64,000 nt of DNA, taken from Microbacterium sp. Root553 (GTDB lineage Bacteria > Actinomycetota > Actinomycetes > Actinomycetales > Microbacteriaceae). Location: NCBI RefSeq assembly GCF_001426995.1, contig NZ_LMFY01000002.1, positions 255,956-319,955 of the forward strand. The letters are read 5' to 3'. The position numbers were made by a program, and so were the translations under genes. Position 1 is the stretch's first letter, and every line of letters begins with the position of its first letter. Under the pieces are notes generated by a model, which saw nothing but the letters and a program-made list of their open reading frames with translations, did not search any database and was not told the origin of the DNA. This document shows, in pieces, positions 37,727-45,942 of the stretch.

Positions 37727-38545
37727 TTGGCCACAGACATCGAAACGCCCGCGAAGACAACCGAAGATCGAGCAGTCGCCCGCCGCACCGGCGGCCGGGT
37801 GGACGCACGCAAGGTCGTCAAGCCCCTGCGTTCGATCGCCATCTTCGGGGCAGTGGGTGCTCTCGTGGCCGCTGTGGCGCTCCCCGCGTATGCCGCCTCC
37901 AAGCCGATCGAGGCCTCGGCGACCGTCCAGCAGATGGCCGCGGTCGACGCGCAGTCCCTGGTCGTCGCCTCGGACGCCACCGCGTCGTCGCTCGGTCGGG
38001 GAACCTTCACGGCCACCACGCCTGACGAGATCGAGAAGAAGAAGGCGGAGGAGGCCGCAGCCGCACGGGCCGCAGCCGCCGCCTCGACCGCGTCGACGTC
38101 GGGCTCCGGAAACTACGACATCGGGAACTACTCCCTCGTGTCGCCCGGCTCCGGCGAGGTGCGCTACCCGCTTCCGCAGGGGTCCTACAACGTGAGCCGC
38201 ACCGTCGGCGGCGCCCACCAGGGCGCAGACATGCTGGCTCCTGCGGGCACCCCGATCTACGCGGCCGCCGCCGGAGTCGTGCGTGCCTCGGCCGAGAGCA
38301 TCGGCGGCTACGGCGTGGCCGTCATGCTCGACAGCGTCGTGGGCGGCCAGCGCGTGCAGACCACCTACGGGCACATGACCTACGGCTCGCGCCAGGTGCA
38401 GGCCGGCGAGACCGTCGTCGCCGGGCAGCTGATCGGATTCGTCGGAAGCACCGGGCGATCCACCGCGAACCACCTGCACTTCGAGGTGTGGGTCAACGGC
38501 GGTCTCATGGAGCCCATCGCCTGGCTCGGCGCGAACGCCGGCTGA
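37727..38545 (+). CDS. M23 family cell-wall peptidase
   Basis: A 272-residue exported protein with a cytoplasmic N-terminus, one transmembrane or signal helix (about residues 35-55, ending ALPAYAAS), a Lys/Ala coiled segment, and a LytM/M23 zinc endopeptidase domain. The zinc ligands are visible: His and Asp in GGAHQGADM, and HLHFEVW near the C-terminus. TTG at 37727 is chosen because a full AGGAGG lies 8 nt upstream; GTG at 37661 in the same frame would sit inside the structured leader. It probably cleaves peptidoglycan cross-bridges. Confidence 0.88.
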   Translation: MATDIETPAKTTEDRAVARRTGGRVDARKVVKPLRSIAIFGAVGALVAAVALPAYAASKPIEASATVQQMAAVDAQSLVVASDATASSLGRGTFTATTPDEIEKKKAEEAAAARAAAAASTASTSGSGNYDIGNYSLVSPGSGEVRYPLPQGSYNVSRTVGGAHQGADMLAPAGTPIYAAAAGVVRASAESIGGYGVAVMLDSVVGGQRVQTTYGHMTYGSRQVQAGETVVAGQLIGFVGSTGRSTANHLHFEVWVNGGLMEPIAWLGANAG

Positions 38546-38670
38546 CCCCGGTCGTCTCGCCCTTCCGCGCGTCGTCACGGACACGCCTCTGAGCGTTCAC
38601 CCCGGGTTCGACCCCGGTGTCCGCGGGATGGGTTAGCCTGAACCCGTTGTCGCATAGGCGGGAGAGGCAG

Positions 38671-38781
38671 ATGGAGCGAATACCGAGCATCCGAACCATG
38701 GATGCCCTCGGTCGTCACGTCCTCCTGCATCGTCCGCAGGGACGTCACGGTCTTGCTGTGTGCAAAAGGCGCTGTCTGTAG
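38671..38781 (+). CDS. 36-codon reading frame inside the candidate small RNA
   Basis: ATG at 38671 follows GGAGAGG at suitable spacing. The peptide is rich in Arg, Leu and His, and its last codons run into the terminator stem; TAG is in the hairpin loop. A second in-frame ATG lies at 38698. The stretch DALGRHVLL recalls the N-terminus of S-adenosylmethionine decarboxylase, but nothing of that enzyme follows. It may be a leader peptide or chance. Confidence 0.35.
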   Translation: MERIPSIRTMDALGRHVLLHRPQGRHGLAVCKRRCL

Positions 38782-38793
38782 ACAGCGCCTTTT
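38764..38793. terminator. Intrinsic terminator upstream of the HNH gene
   Basis: A perfect 14-bp inverted repeat (AAAAGGCGCTGTCT and complement) with a 2-nt spacer, with A-run before and T-run after. It could act in both directions. Confidence 0.9.
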
Positions 38794-38880
38794 CTCATCC
38801 CTGCGAACGCTTCCGCCCTGCGCGGCTTCGTGTGAGTCGAGAGTGCCGGGAAGCCGTCCCGGCGGATCGAGAGGATGACG

Positions 38881-39378
38881 ATGCGCACACTGGTACTGAA
38901 CGCAGGATACGAACCGCTCGCGATCGTGTCGTTCAAGAGAGCACTGGTCCTGGTCATGAACGACAAGGCCACCGTGATCGAACGCGTGGAGGGCGACCCG
39001 GTCTGGGGCAGCCACGGCGTCTACGATCGCCCGGCCGTCATCATCCTCTCCCGGTATGTGCGCATCCCGTCCAGCAGGCGCGTGCCCGTCACCCGCCGCG
39101 GTGTGCTCCGTCGGGACAACCACCGCTGCGGCTACTGCGGCAAAGCGGCGTCGACGATCGATCACGTGATGCCCCGATCCCGTGGGGGCGCCGACTCCTG
39201 GGAGAACCTCGTCGCCTGCTGTCTCCGATGCAACAACATCAAGAGCGACCGCACACCGCAGGAGATGCGGTGGGAGCTGCGCTTCGCTCCCCGGCCTCCC
39301 CACGGCTCCGCCTGGACCGTCCGCGGCACCGAGCGAGGCGACCCCCGATGGGAGCCGTATCTGGCTCTGGCCGCCTGA
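38881..39378 (+). CDS. HNH endonuclease family protein
   Basis: A 165-residue HNH protein of a conserved actinobacterial type. The N-terminal half (MRTLVLNAGYEPLAIVSF) is family-specific. The nuclease part has CGYC and CLRC zinc-knuckle cysteines, DHVMPRSRGG with the catalytic His, and WENLVACC-x-x-CN. Role unknown. ATG at 38881 is chosen since GAGAGG lies 6 nt upstream; an ATG at 38875 is too close to it. Confidence 0.92.
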   Translation: MRTLVLNAGYEPLAIVSFKRALVLVMNDKATVIERVEGDPVWGSHGVYDRPAVIILSRYVRIPSSRRVPVTRRGVLRRDNHRCGYCGKAASTIDHVMPRSRGGADSWENLVACCLRCNNIKSDRTPQEMRWELRFAPRPPHGSAWTVRGTERGDPRWEPYLALAA

Positions 39379-39412
39379 GCGAGGGCGGGGGTTCCTCTAG
39401 AATGGAATCCTC

Positions 39413-39486
39413 GCCCCCGTAGCTCAGCAGGATAGAGCAGCCCTCTCCTAAAGGGCAGGTCGCTGGTTCGAATCCAGTCGAGGGCA
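39413..39486 (+). tRNA. tRNA-Arg (anticodon CCT)
   Basis: A cloverleaf with acceptor GCCCCCG / CGAGGGC, D-arm GCTC...GAGC, anticodon stem GCCCT/AGGGC with CCT at 39447-39449, and TpsiC loop TTCGAAT. The acceptor has a C-A mismatch at the fifth pair. CCA is not encoded. The leuA 3' end overlaps its 3' half on the other strand. Confidence 0.93.
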
Positions 39487-41262
39487 CCCTTCTCGCTCAC
39501 TGCTCGCGCGTCCGCTCAGGGATGCGGCTCTCATCACCGCGTCGAAGTTCGCGTCCAGAACCGACGCAGCCCGCCCTGCGGTCCAGCGGGTGCCGTGGGC
39601 ATCGCGATACTCGAGCAGCGTGAGAGCATCCGCCGTGCTTCCCGCTCCGAGGCTCGTCTGATGAAGCGAGAGCACCTCGAGGGCGATGCCTGAGTCGACG
39701 AGAGCGGACACGAGGCTCTCGACGGGCCCGGCGCCGACGCCTCGGTGGGTGCGCTCTGCCGAGTCCGACCGCAGAGTGACGTGCACCTGGGAGCCGTCCA
39801 GCCGATAGTTCGTCAGCGTCGGCACATCGCTCGCAGGTGCAGACAGGTAGGTGTGCGCGAACAGGGCCCACAGGTCCGTCGCCGTCAGCTCATCGCCGAC
39901 ACTGTCGGCATGCGCCTGAACCGTCTTCGCGAACTCGATCTGGAGTCGCCGTGGCAGCTCGATCCCGAACTCCTTCTCGAGCAGATAGGCGATACCGCCC
40001 TTCCCCGATTGCGAGTTGACCCGGATGACAGCGTCGTAGCTGCGACCGAGGTCGGCGGGGTCGATCGGCAGGTAGGGGACGAGCCACCGCTGTTCGCGAG
40101 CATCCGCGCCTGAGGCACCGGCGCGGGAGCGATGCTCGGCGAGTCCCTTCCGGATCGCATCCTGATGGGTGCCGCTGAACGCGGTGTGCACGAGGTCGCC
40201 GACGTAGGGATGCCGTGGATGCACCTCGATGCCGTTGCAGTGCTCGACGGTGCGTCGGATCTCGTCGATGTCCGAGAAGTCGATCATCGGATCCACTCCC
40301 TGCGCGTGAAGATTGAGGGCGAGGGTCGCGAGGTCGACGTTGCCGGTGCGCTCGCCGTTGCCGAAGACGCATCCTTCCACACGCTCCGCCCCCGCGAGCA
40401 CCGCGAGCTCGGCGCAGGCCACCCCGGTGCCGCGGTCGTTGTGAGGGTGGACGGAGAGGATCACTCCTTCTCTCCTGGCGAGGTTGCGGTGCATGTACTC
40501 GATCTGGTCCGCGTACACGTTCGGCGTCGCGACTTCGACGGTCGCGGGCAGGTTCAGGATCACCGGGCGCTCGGGTGTCGCATCCCAGAGCGTGGTCACG
40601 GCGTCGCACAGGTCGAGCACGTAGTCGGGTTCGGTGAGGTTGAAGACCTCGGGCGAGAACTGGAAGCGCACATCGGGGAGTCCGTCGGTGAGATCGAGCA
40701 CATCCTGCCCTGCGCTCAGGATCAGGTCCTTCAGCTCGGTGCGGGTGCGACCGAGGACGGTGTCCCGCCAGGTGGGGGCGGTGGCCGTGTAGACGTGGAT
40801 GACGACCGGGTTGCGGATGCCGCGCACCGACTCCACCGTGCGTTCGATCAGATCGCGACGCGCAGCGGTGAAGACGACGATGGTGACGTCGTCCGGGGCG
40901 AGGTCCGACGAGGCGAGGAGCCTGACGAAGTCGTAGTCCGTCTGCGAGGCGGAGGGGTAGCCGACCTCGATCTCCTTGTAGCCCATTGTGACGAGGAGCT
41001 CGAAGAAGCGCCGTTTGCGCACCGGATCCATGGGCTCGGCGAGCGCCTGGTTGCCGTCGCGGAGGTCGACCGGCACCCACAGCGGCGCGGCCGTCAGCTG
41101 GGCGGTCGGCCATTCGCGGTCGACGAGCGGCACGGCGACGCGGTCGAACACCGAGGCGTAGCGATGCGACGGCATCTGGGACCGGCGTTGGCGGTTCCAT
41201 GACGGCGACGAGTCCGGCACCGGGCCGGCGGGGGTGGAGAGGGTGGGGAACAGCATGGACAT
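39448..41262 (-). CDS. leuA: 2-isopropylmalate synthase
   Basis: A 604-residue enzyme for the first committed step of leucine synthesis. It has an N-terminal TIM-barrel (DLRDGNQAL metal and catalytic residues; [18 protein letters not shown]), a linker, and a C-terminal leucine-feedback LeuA_dimer domain. The length fits actinobacterial LeuA. The stop codon lies within the tRNA-Arg gene on the opposite strand, so the last 13 codons are antisense tRNA sequence. ATG at 41262 follows GAGGAG. Control by a leucine leader peptide is predicted. Confidence 0.95.
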   Translation of the reverse strand: MSMLFPTLSTPAGPVPDSSPSWNRQRRSQMPSHRYASVFDRVAVPLVDREWPTAQLTAAPLWVPVDLRDGNQALAEPMDPVRKRRFFELLVTMGYKEIEVGYPSASQTDYDFVRLLASSDLAPDDVTIVVFTAARRDLIERTVESVRGIRNPVVIHVYTATAPTWRDTVLGRTRTELKDLILSAGQDVLDLTDGLPDVRFQFSPEVFNLTEPDYVLDLCDAVTTLWDATPERPVILNLPATVEVATPNVYADQIEYMHRNLARREGVILSVHPHNDRGTGVACAELAVLAGAERVEGCVFGNGERTGNVDLATLALNLHAQGVDPMIDFSDIDEIRRTVEHCNGIEVHPRHPYVGDLVHTAFSGTHQDAIRKGLAEHRSRAGASGADAREQRWLVPYLPIDPADLGRSYDAVIRVNSQSGKGGIAYLLEKEFGIELPRRLQIEFAKTVQAHADSVGDELTATDLWALFAHTYLSAPASDVPTLTNYRLDGSQVHVTLRSDSAERTHRGVGAGPVESLVSALVDSGIALEVLSLHQTSLGAGSTADALTLLEYRDAHGTRWTAGRAASVLDANFDAVMRAASLSGRASSEREGCPRLDSNQRPAL

Positions 41263-41331
41263 CGGGAACTCCTCGGTGCGGGGGTGTGATGACCGGCGGC
41301 GCCGTGCACCCCACGACGGGGAGCCGGTCGG
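41263..41331 (-). promoter_or_regulatory. leuA leader: predicted attenuator region
   Basis: This interval between the leader peptide stop and leuA holds GC-rich inverted repeats, including GACCGG with CCGGTC and CCCC-GTCG-TGGGG. They could form alternative terminator and antiterminator stems in the attenuation scheme. The exact pairing was not computed. Confidence 0.5.
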
Positions 41332-41373
41332 CTAGGTCCCGTCGTGGCGCAGAAGGAGGAGGTCGAGCGTCAT
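41332..41373 (-). CDS. leuA leader peptide (13 residues, Leu-rich)
   Basis: ATG at 41373 on the minus strand opens a frame encoding M-T-L-D-L-L-L-L-R-H-D-G-T, then TAG. Five of 13 residues are leucine, four in a row (CTC CTC CTT CTG). The -10 TACGGT lies 6 nt upstream, so the leader peptide is likely translated from a leaderless end. Ribosome stalling at the Leu codons under leucine limitation would let leuA be transcribed. Similar leucine leaders are known upstream of leuA in other actinobacteria. Confidence 0.85.
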   Translation of the reverse strand: MTLDLLLLRHDGT

Positions 41374-41379
41374 GCACTC

Positions 41380-41385
41380 ACCGTA
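41380..41385 (-). promoter_or_regulatory. -10 element of the leuA leader transcript
   Basis: TACGGT on the minus strand, 6 nt before the leader peptide ATG, with TTGTCA (41404-41409) as -35 at 18-nt spacing. Confidence 0.7.
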
Positions 41386-41396
41386 GCAACTCCTCA

Positions 41397-41412
41397 GACA
41401 AGTTGACAAGTT
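41397..41412. promoter_or_regulatory. Direct-repeat operator between leuA and the GntR gene
   Basis: GACAAGTT occurs twice in tandem. It covers the leuA -35 and ends at the first base of the -10 (41412-41417) of the divergent regulator, so the FadR-type protein could control both genes. Confidence 0.5.
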
Positions 41413-41417
41413 AAGAT
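41412..41417 (+). promoter_or_regulatory. -10 element for the leaderless GntR gene
   Basis: TAAGAT lies 6 nt before the ATG at 41424. Confidence 0.65.
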
Positions 41418-41423
41418 GAACGC

Positions 41424-42092
41424 ATGACTCGGATCGAACGCACGCCTCTTGCCGACCAGGCGTCGGACATCCTGATGGCGCGCATCGGCTCGGGGGAGTG
41501 GCAACTCGGACAGAAGCTCCCGGGGGAGACCACGCTCGCCGTGCAGCTGGGTGTCGGACGTTCGACGATCCGCGAGGCCATCCGTCAGCTGGCAGGACGG
41601 GGAATGCTGGCGACGCGTCAGGGGTCGGGAGTGTTCGTCACCGCACTCGAGGCGCCCGAGGACTGGGATGCCGTGCTCCGCCGCGCCGACATCGTCGCGG
41701 TCATCGAGGCGCGCACGGCGATCGAGACGGAGGCCGCCGCTCTCGCTGCGTCGCGCCGCACGGCATCCGATCTCCGGCTCATCCGTCGAGCGCTCGTCGG
41801 TCGCCGAGCCCACCACTCGGGGGTCGAGGCGCATGTCGATGCCGACACCGCGTTCCATCGCAGCATCGTCGCGGCCGCCCACAACCCGATCCTGCTCGAG
41901 CTGTTCGACGGCTTCACCCCGCGTATGCGGCAGGCGATGATCGAGATGCTCCGGATGCGTGCGGACGACGGCGGTCGGGCCGATGACGACCGCCACGCAC
42001 TGCTCGCCGACGCCGTCGCGGCGCGCGACTCCGCACGGGCGGCCGCCGAGAGCCGCACCCATCTCGTCGACCTCGCGAAGACGCTCGGCTGA
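41424..42092 (+). CDS. FadR-type GntR-family regulator
   Basis: A 222-residue regulator. The N-terminal winged helix (about 1-70; LPGETTLAVQLGVGRSTIREAI) is followed by an all-helical FCD effector domain with likely metal ligands (DADTAFHRSIV, His in ESRTHLVDL). The ligand is unknown; FCD regulators often bind carboxylates. It is divergent from leuA with a repeat operator between them. It ends 15 nt before the convergent MMPL gene. Confidence 0.9.
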   Translation: MTRIERTPLADQASDILMARIGSGEWQLGQKLPGETTLAVQLGVGRSTIREAIRQLAGRGMLATRQGSGVFVTALEAPEDWDAVLRRADIVAVIEARTAIETEAAALAASRRTASDLRLIRRALVGRRAHHSGVEAHVDADTAFHRSIVAAAHNPILLELFDGFTPRMRQAMIEMLRMRADDGGRADDDRHALLADAVAARDSARAAAESRTHLVDLAKTLG

Positions 42093-42107
42093 CGGTCGTC
42101 ATCGACC

Positions 42108-44294
42108 TCAGTCGCGACCGCTGCGCCACAGCTTCGACGGCCACCAGATCACTCGACCGAGGTCGTACGCGAGCGCCGGCACGAGCAGCGAGCGCACCAC
42201 GAACGTGTCGAGCAGCACACCGAACGCGACGATGAACGCGAGCTGCGCGAGGAACAGGATCGGGATCACCGACAACGCCGCGAAGGTCGCAGCGAGCACG
42301 AGCCCCGCCGACGTGATCACGCCGCCCGTGATCGAGAGGCCGCGGAGCACGCCCTCGCGCGTGCCGTGGGCGAGCGACTCCTCCCGCACCCGCGTCATGA
42401 GGAAGATGTTGTAGTCGATGCCCAGCGCGACGAGGAACACGAAACCGTAGAGCGGAACGGCGGGATCCGCCCCGGGGAAGTCGAACACGCCGTTGAACAC
42501 CAGCGCGGACACCCCCATCGCGGTGCCGAAGGACAGCACCGTGGTGATGATGAGGAGCACGGGTGCGAGGACGGATCGCAGCAGGAGCATCAGGATGACC
42601 ATGATCACCACGAGGATGACGGGGATGATCAGGTTGCGGTCGTGGATCGAGGCGTCGTTCGTGTCGACCGCGGTGGCGGTGACCCCGCCGACCAGCGCAT
42701 CCAGATCGTCCAGCGAGGTGCGCAGCTCCCGCACCGTCGCGGCGGCGGCGTCGGAGTCCGCCGCGTCGGTCAGGGTGCCCTGCACCAGCACGTCGCCCGC
42801 GACGACGGTCGGCTCCGGCACCGCCGTGCCGGGAGGACCGACCGCCTGCAGGCCGTCCGCGGTGACGGGGGCCGAACCGCTCGGGGAGTCGGATGCGGCG
42901 ACGGTCACGCCGTCGATGCCGTCGTCGGCCAGGAGCACATCGGCCGCGTCCTGGAGATCCTCCTCGGCGACGATGACGTACACCGGGCTGCCGGATCCGC
43001 CGGGGAAGTGCTCGCCGAGAGCGACCTGGCCGTCTCGGGCCTCCGAGCTTCCCAGCACGAGGTCGGACTGCGGGACACCGCTCGCGTTGAGCTGCAGGAC
43101 CCCGGCGGCGCCGGCGACGAGGACGAGGGTGGTCGCGACCCAGATCACGCGGGGGCGCCTGGTGATCAGGTGCGAGAGCCGCGCCCACAGGCCGGTCGTG
43201 CGCATGCCGTGCTCCTCGGCGACGACCTCGGGCTCGAACGCCGGACGTCGAGGCCAGAACACCGCCCGGCCGAACAGCAGCAGCAGTGCCGGCAGCAGGG
43301 TGAGCGCGGCGAGCATCGCGAACACGATGCCGATCGCGGCCACCGGGCCGAGGGTGCTGTTGGATTTGAGGTCGCTCAGCAGCAGGCACAGGAGTCCCGC
43401 GATCACCGTGCCGCCCGAGGCGGCGATCGGCTCCACCGAGCCCTTCCAGGCTGCCAGCACAGCGGCTCCCTTGTCCTGCATCACCCGCAGCTCCTCGCGG
43501 AACCTGGCGACGAACAGCAGGGCGTAGTCGGTCGCCGCGCCGATCACGAGGATGAACAGAATGCCCTGGGTCTGCCCGCTGAGCAGCAAGACCTCGAACT
43601 TGGCCAGCCACCACACGACCAGAAGTGCCACGCAGAGCGCGAAGAGGCTCGTGGAGAGCACGACGAGCGGCAGCAGGAACGAGCGGTAGACCAGCACGAG
43701 GATCACCAGTACGGCGAGCAGCGCGACGCCGAGCAGCAGCCCGTCGATGCCGGCGAATCCGGCGACGAGGTCGGCGCTGAACCCGGCTGGGCCCGTGACG
43801 TACACGGTCACCCCGGCCGGTGCGGCCTCGCGGAGCTGGGCACCGAGCGCGTCGACCGCATCCGCGAGCTCCGCGTCGCCCTCGATCGGGATGAAGGCCT
43901 GCACGGCCCGTCCGTCGTCGGAGGTGAGGGCCGGCGAGACATCCGCGCTCACGCCCTCGGTCGAGGGCGCGTCGGCCACAGCATCCGAGATCGTCTGCAG
44001 ATCGGACTCCGACAGCTCGCCGTCGCTCACGAAGACGGCGATCGCGGGGATGGCGTCGCTGTCGGTGAACGCGCCCAGCAGCTTCTGCACCTGGGTCGCG
44101 TCGGCGGATTCCGGCAGATAGCTCGTCTGATCGTTGGAGGAGACCTCGTCGACCTTGCCGAACAGCGGCCCTCCGAGTCCCGCCCCGACCAGCCAGACCA
44201 GGATCAGTGCGACGGGGAGGAGGACGCGCATCCAGGAACGCCGCCGCGAACGCTCTCGGATCGGCGGGGTCGGCGCATGCTCAGGGCTGGACAT
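42108..44294 (-). CDS. MMPL-family RND transporter of the carotenoid locus
   Basis: A 728-residue RND permease with 12 predicted helices in two similar halves. Each has a large extracytoplasmic loop and an MMPL signature (GAATDYALLFVARFREE; ALGIDYNIFLMTRVREE). It lies at the 3' end of the carotenoid operon, 96 nt after crtEb. Corynebacterium glutamicum carries an MMPL gene inside its crt operon, so a role in carrying a lipid or carotenoid seems likely but is unproven. ATG at 44294 follows AGAGGA; a longer frame to 44378 is disfavoured. Confidence 0.88.
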   Translation of the reverse strand: MSSPEHAPTPPIRERSRRRSWMRVLLPVALILVWLVGAGLGGPLFGKVDEVSSNDQTSYLPESADATQVQKLLGAFTDSDAIPAIAVFVSDGELSESDLQTISDAVADAPSTEGVSADVSPALTSDDGRAVQAFIPIEGDAELADAVDALGAQLREAAPAGVTVYVTGPAGFSADLVAGFAGIDGLLLGVALLAVLVILVLVYRSFLLPLVVLSTSLFALCVALLVVWWLAKFEVLLLSGQTQGILFILVIGAATDYALLFVARFREELRVMQDKGAAVLAAWKGSVEPIAASGGTVIAGLLCLLLSDLKSNSTLGPVAAIGIVFAMLAALTLLPALLLLFGRAVFWPRRPAFEPEVVAEEHGMRTTGLWARLSHLITRRPRVIWVATTLVLVAGAAGVLQLNASGVPQSDLVLGSSEARDGQVALGEHFPGGSGSPVYVIVAEEDLQDAADVLLADDGIDGVTVAASDSPSGSAPVTADGLQAVGPPGTAVPEPTVVAGDVLVQGTLTDAADSDAAAATVRELRTSLDDLDALVGGVTATAVDTNDASIHDRNLIIPVILVVIMVILMLLLRSVLAPVLLIITTVLSFGTAMGVSALVFNGVFDFPGADPAVPLYGFVFLVALGIDYNIFLMTRVREESLAHGTREGVLRGLSITGGVITSAGLVLAATFAALSVIPILFLAQLAFIVAFGVLLDTFVVRSLLVPALAYDLGRVIWWPSKLWRSGRD

Positions 44295-44390
44295 CGGATT
44301 CCTCTCGAGGACTGTGCGGGGAGGCGGGCAGGGTACGGCGGGGGAGTCGGTGCGGGTGGTGCGCGTGCGGGGGTTCAAGAGCTGCGGCGC

Positions 44391-45278
44391 TCAGGACACC
44401 CAGGCGAGGATCAGGATCATCGTCGCGAGGAACCCGGCGAAGTAGTTCAGCGTGATGAACCGGCGCCACGCGCGATTCGTGCCGGGGGAGCTCTCGTCGG
44501 TCACCGTCCACCACGGGGCCGCGTTCACGATGTAGGGCACGGCGAGGAGAGCGCCGAGCGGGCCGGGCCACGCGGTGAACAGCATCGCGATCCCCGCGAG
44601 CGTCCACAGCACGATCGACAGGCGGACGGTCGCACGGGCTCCGATCACCGTGGCGATCGAGCCGATTCCGCCCTCGCGGTCGGGGCCGATGTCCTGCACG
44701 GCGCCGAACGCATGCGCCGCCATCCCCCAGAGGAAGAAGGCGACCAGCACGAGCGCGACCGTCGGCGTGATCATCGCGCCCGCCAGGGTCAGCCCCACGA
44801 TCGCCGGTGTGACGAAGTGCAGGCTGGAGGTCGTGGAATCGAGGAACGGCCGCTCCTTGAAGCGCAGCCCGCGTGCGGAGTACGCGATGACCGCGAAGAC
44901 GCTCACCGCCAACCAGAACCACGAGGCGGGGTTTCCCACGATCACCAGATAGACGAGGAACGGGATGTTCGTGATCGCCGCCGACCACAGCGTGGCGCGG
45001 TGGATGCGCGGCGCGAGCAGAGCGCCCTCGATGCCGCCCTTGCGCGGATTCGCCAGGTCCGAGGCGTAATCGAACACGTCGTTGATGCCGTACATGGCGA
45101 GGTTGTACGGCACCAGGAAGTACAGGGTACCGATGATCAGCGTCAGGTCGACGTCACGCGTGCTCAGCAGATAGGCCGCGGCGAAGGGGAAGGCGGTGTT
45201 GATCCAGCTGATGGGACGCGACGACAGGATGATCTGCGCGATGTCGCGCCCCAGAGAGCCGCGCGTGGCGGAGGTCAT
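44391..45278 (-). CDS. crtEb: Lycopene elongase (UbiA-type prenyltransferase)
   Basis: A 295-residue membrane prenyltransferase with the UbiA motif NDVFDYASD and second motif DIGPDREGG, and about eight helices. In C50 carotenoid producers CrtEb adds dimethylallyl units to both ends of lycopene, giving flavuxanthin-type C50 products. It overlaps crtYf by 4 nt. Confidence 0.92.
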   Translation of the reverse strand: MTSATRGSLGRDIAQIILSSRPISWINTAFPFAAAYLLSTRDVDLTLIIGTLYFLVPYNLAMYGINDVFDYASDLANPRKGGIEGALLAPRIHRATLWSAAITNIPFLVYLVIVGNPASWFWLAVSVFAVIAYSARGLRFKERPFLDSTTSSLHFVTPAIVGLTLAGAMITPTVALVLVAFFLWGMAAHAFGAVQDIGPDREGGIGSIATVIGARATVRLSIVLWTLAGIAMLFTAWPGPLGALLAVPYIVNAAPWWTVTDESSPGTNRAWRRFITLNYFAGFLATMILILAWVS

Positions 45279-45604
45279 GAGGTCCCCTCCGCATCGCGGC
45301 GGCCGCGCCGGGCGCGCAGCACGGCCCACAATGCCGGGAGCAGGATGGCGCCGGCGATCGGATAGGCGAAGTCCTCCAGTGGCGCGAGGCCGATGTGCAC
45401 GCCGAGCAGATGCGCGGGCGAGTAGTGGAACAGCCCGGTCGCGATCATCAGCGTGTCGAACACCGCGGTGAGGATGACGAGGGCCAAGAGGGTCAGGGCG
45501 ATCGCCCCGAGACGTGCGCGCCGCCGGCCCGCGATCAGCGAGAGCACGATCGCGGCGATCACGGCGGCGCCGACGAACCAGGCCGAGAGCTCGAGATAGG
45601 TCAC
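45275..45604 (-). CDS. crtYf: Heterodimeric C50 carotenoid cyclase subunit CrtYf
   Basis: A 109-residue protein with three transmembrane helices and the cyclase motif PLEDFAYP. It lies second of two short cyclase genes, as in C. glutamicum crtYe-crtYf. GTG at 45604 overlaps the previous stop (GTGA). It works with CrtYe to form the terminal rings. Which subunit is which is assigned by order only. Confidence 0.85.
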   Translation of the reverse strand: MTYLELSAWFVGAAVIAAIVLSLIAGRRRARLGAIALTLLALVILTAVFDTLMIATGLFHYSPAHLLGVHIGLAPLEDFAYPIAGAILLPALWAVLRARRGRRDAEGTS

Positions 45605-45942
45605 AGGCGCACCTCGCTCCGGGTCCGGGCGCGTGTCGACAGCAGCCGTACCGAGCCCGTGTAGAGGACCATGGTGCACACGACCAGGAAGAGCAGGAAC
45701 ACCGGCTCCTCGATCGGCAGTTCCGGTGCGAGCACGATGCCGGTCGCGACGACCGCGTCACCTCGGAAGAAGATCCCCCCGGCGATGCCGGCGATGTCCC
45801 AGATCAGGAAGAACGCGAGGCCGAGGATCGTGACGAGGGATGCCGAGACGGCATCCTTCCAGAAGAAGAGCCGGAAGCGTCGATCGAGAAGCAGCATGCA
45901 GCCGAGGACGAGGAGCAGCACCGCGAGGTAGACGAATCCCAT
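45601..45942 (-). CDS. crtYe: Heterodimeric C50 carotenoid cyclase subunit CrtYe
   Basis: A 113-residue protein with three transmembrane helices and the cyclase motif PIEEPVFLL. ATG at 45942 overlaps the crtI stop by 1 nt (TGATG), so translation is coupled. Together with CrtYf it should cyclise the C50 chain. In-frame upstream GTG codons are possible alternative starts. Confidence 0.85.
   Translation of the reverse strand: MGFVYLAVLLLVLGCMLLLDRRFRLFFWKDAVSASLVTILGLAFFLIWDIAGIAGGIFFRGDAVVATGIVLAPELPIEEPVFLLFLVVCTMVLYTGSVRLLSTRARTRSEVRL

Larger units (their letters stand above)
38640..38795 (+). ncRNA. Candidate small RNA or leader transcript
   Basis: A likely -10 (TAGCCT, 38634-38639) begins a roughly 150-nt stretch that ends in a strong intrinsic terminator (38764-38793). 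It carries a short reading frame with GGAGAGG upstream (38671-38781), and an internal 9-bp hairpin with one mismatch (GTCACGTCC ... GGACGTCAC). It lies upstream of the HNH gene, so it could be a free small RNA or an attenuated leader. Confidence 0.45.

Noticed and set aside
38600..38625. GGTTCGACCCC resembling a tRNA T-arm
   Set aside because: No acceptor, D-arm or anticodon arm can be built around it.
38640..38795. 6C RNA or tmRNA as identity for the short transcript
   Set aside because: No paired loops with six C residues and no tRNA-like ends.
39162..39500. Peptide with DWIRTSDLP near tRNA-Arg
   Set aside because: This is a known artefact of translating the antisense of a tRNA gene.
42366..45365. 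A 999-codon open frame on the plus strand opposite the MMPL and crtEb genes
   Set aside because: It is rich in Arg/Gly/His/Glu and low in hydrophobic residues as expected of an antisense frame in GC-rich DNA; the minus-strand genes have clear motifs.
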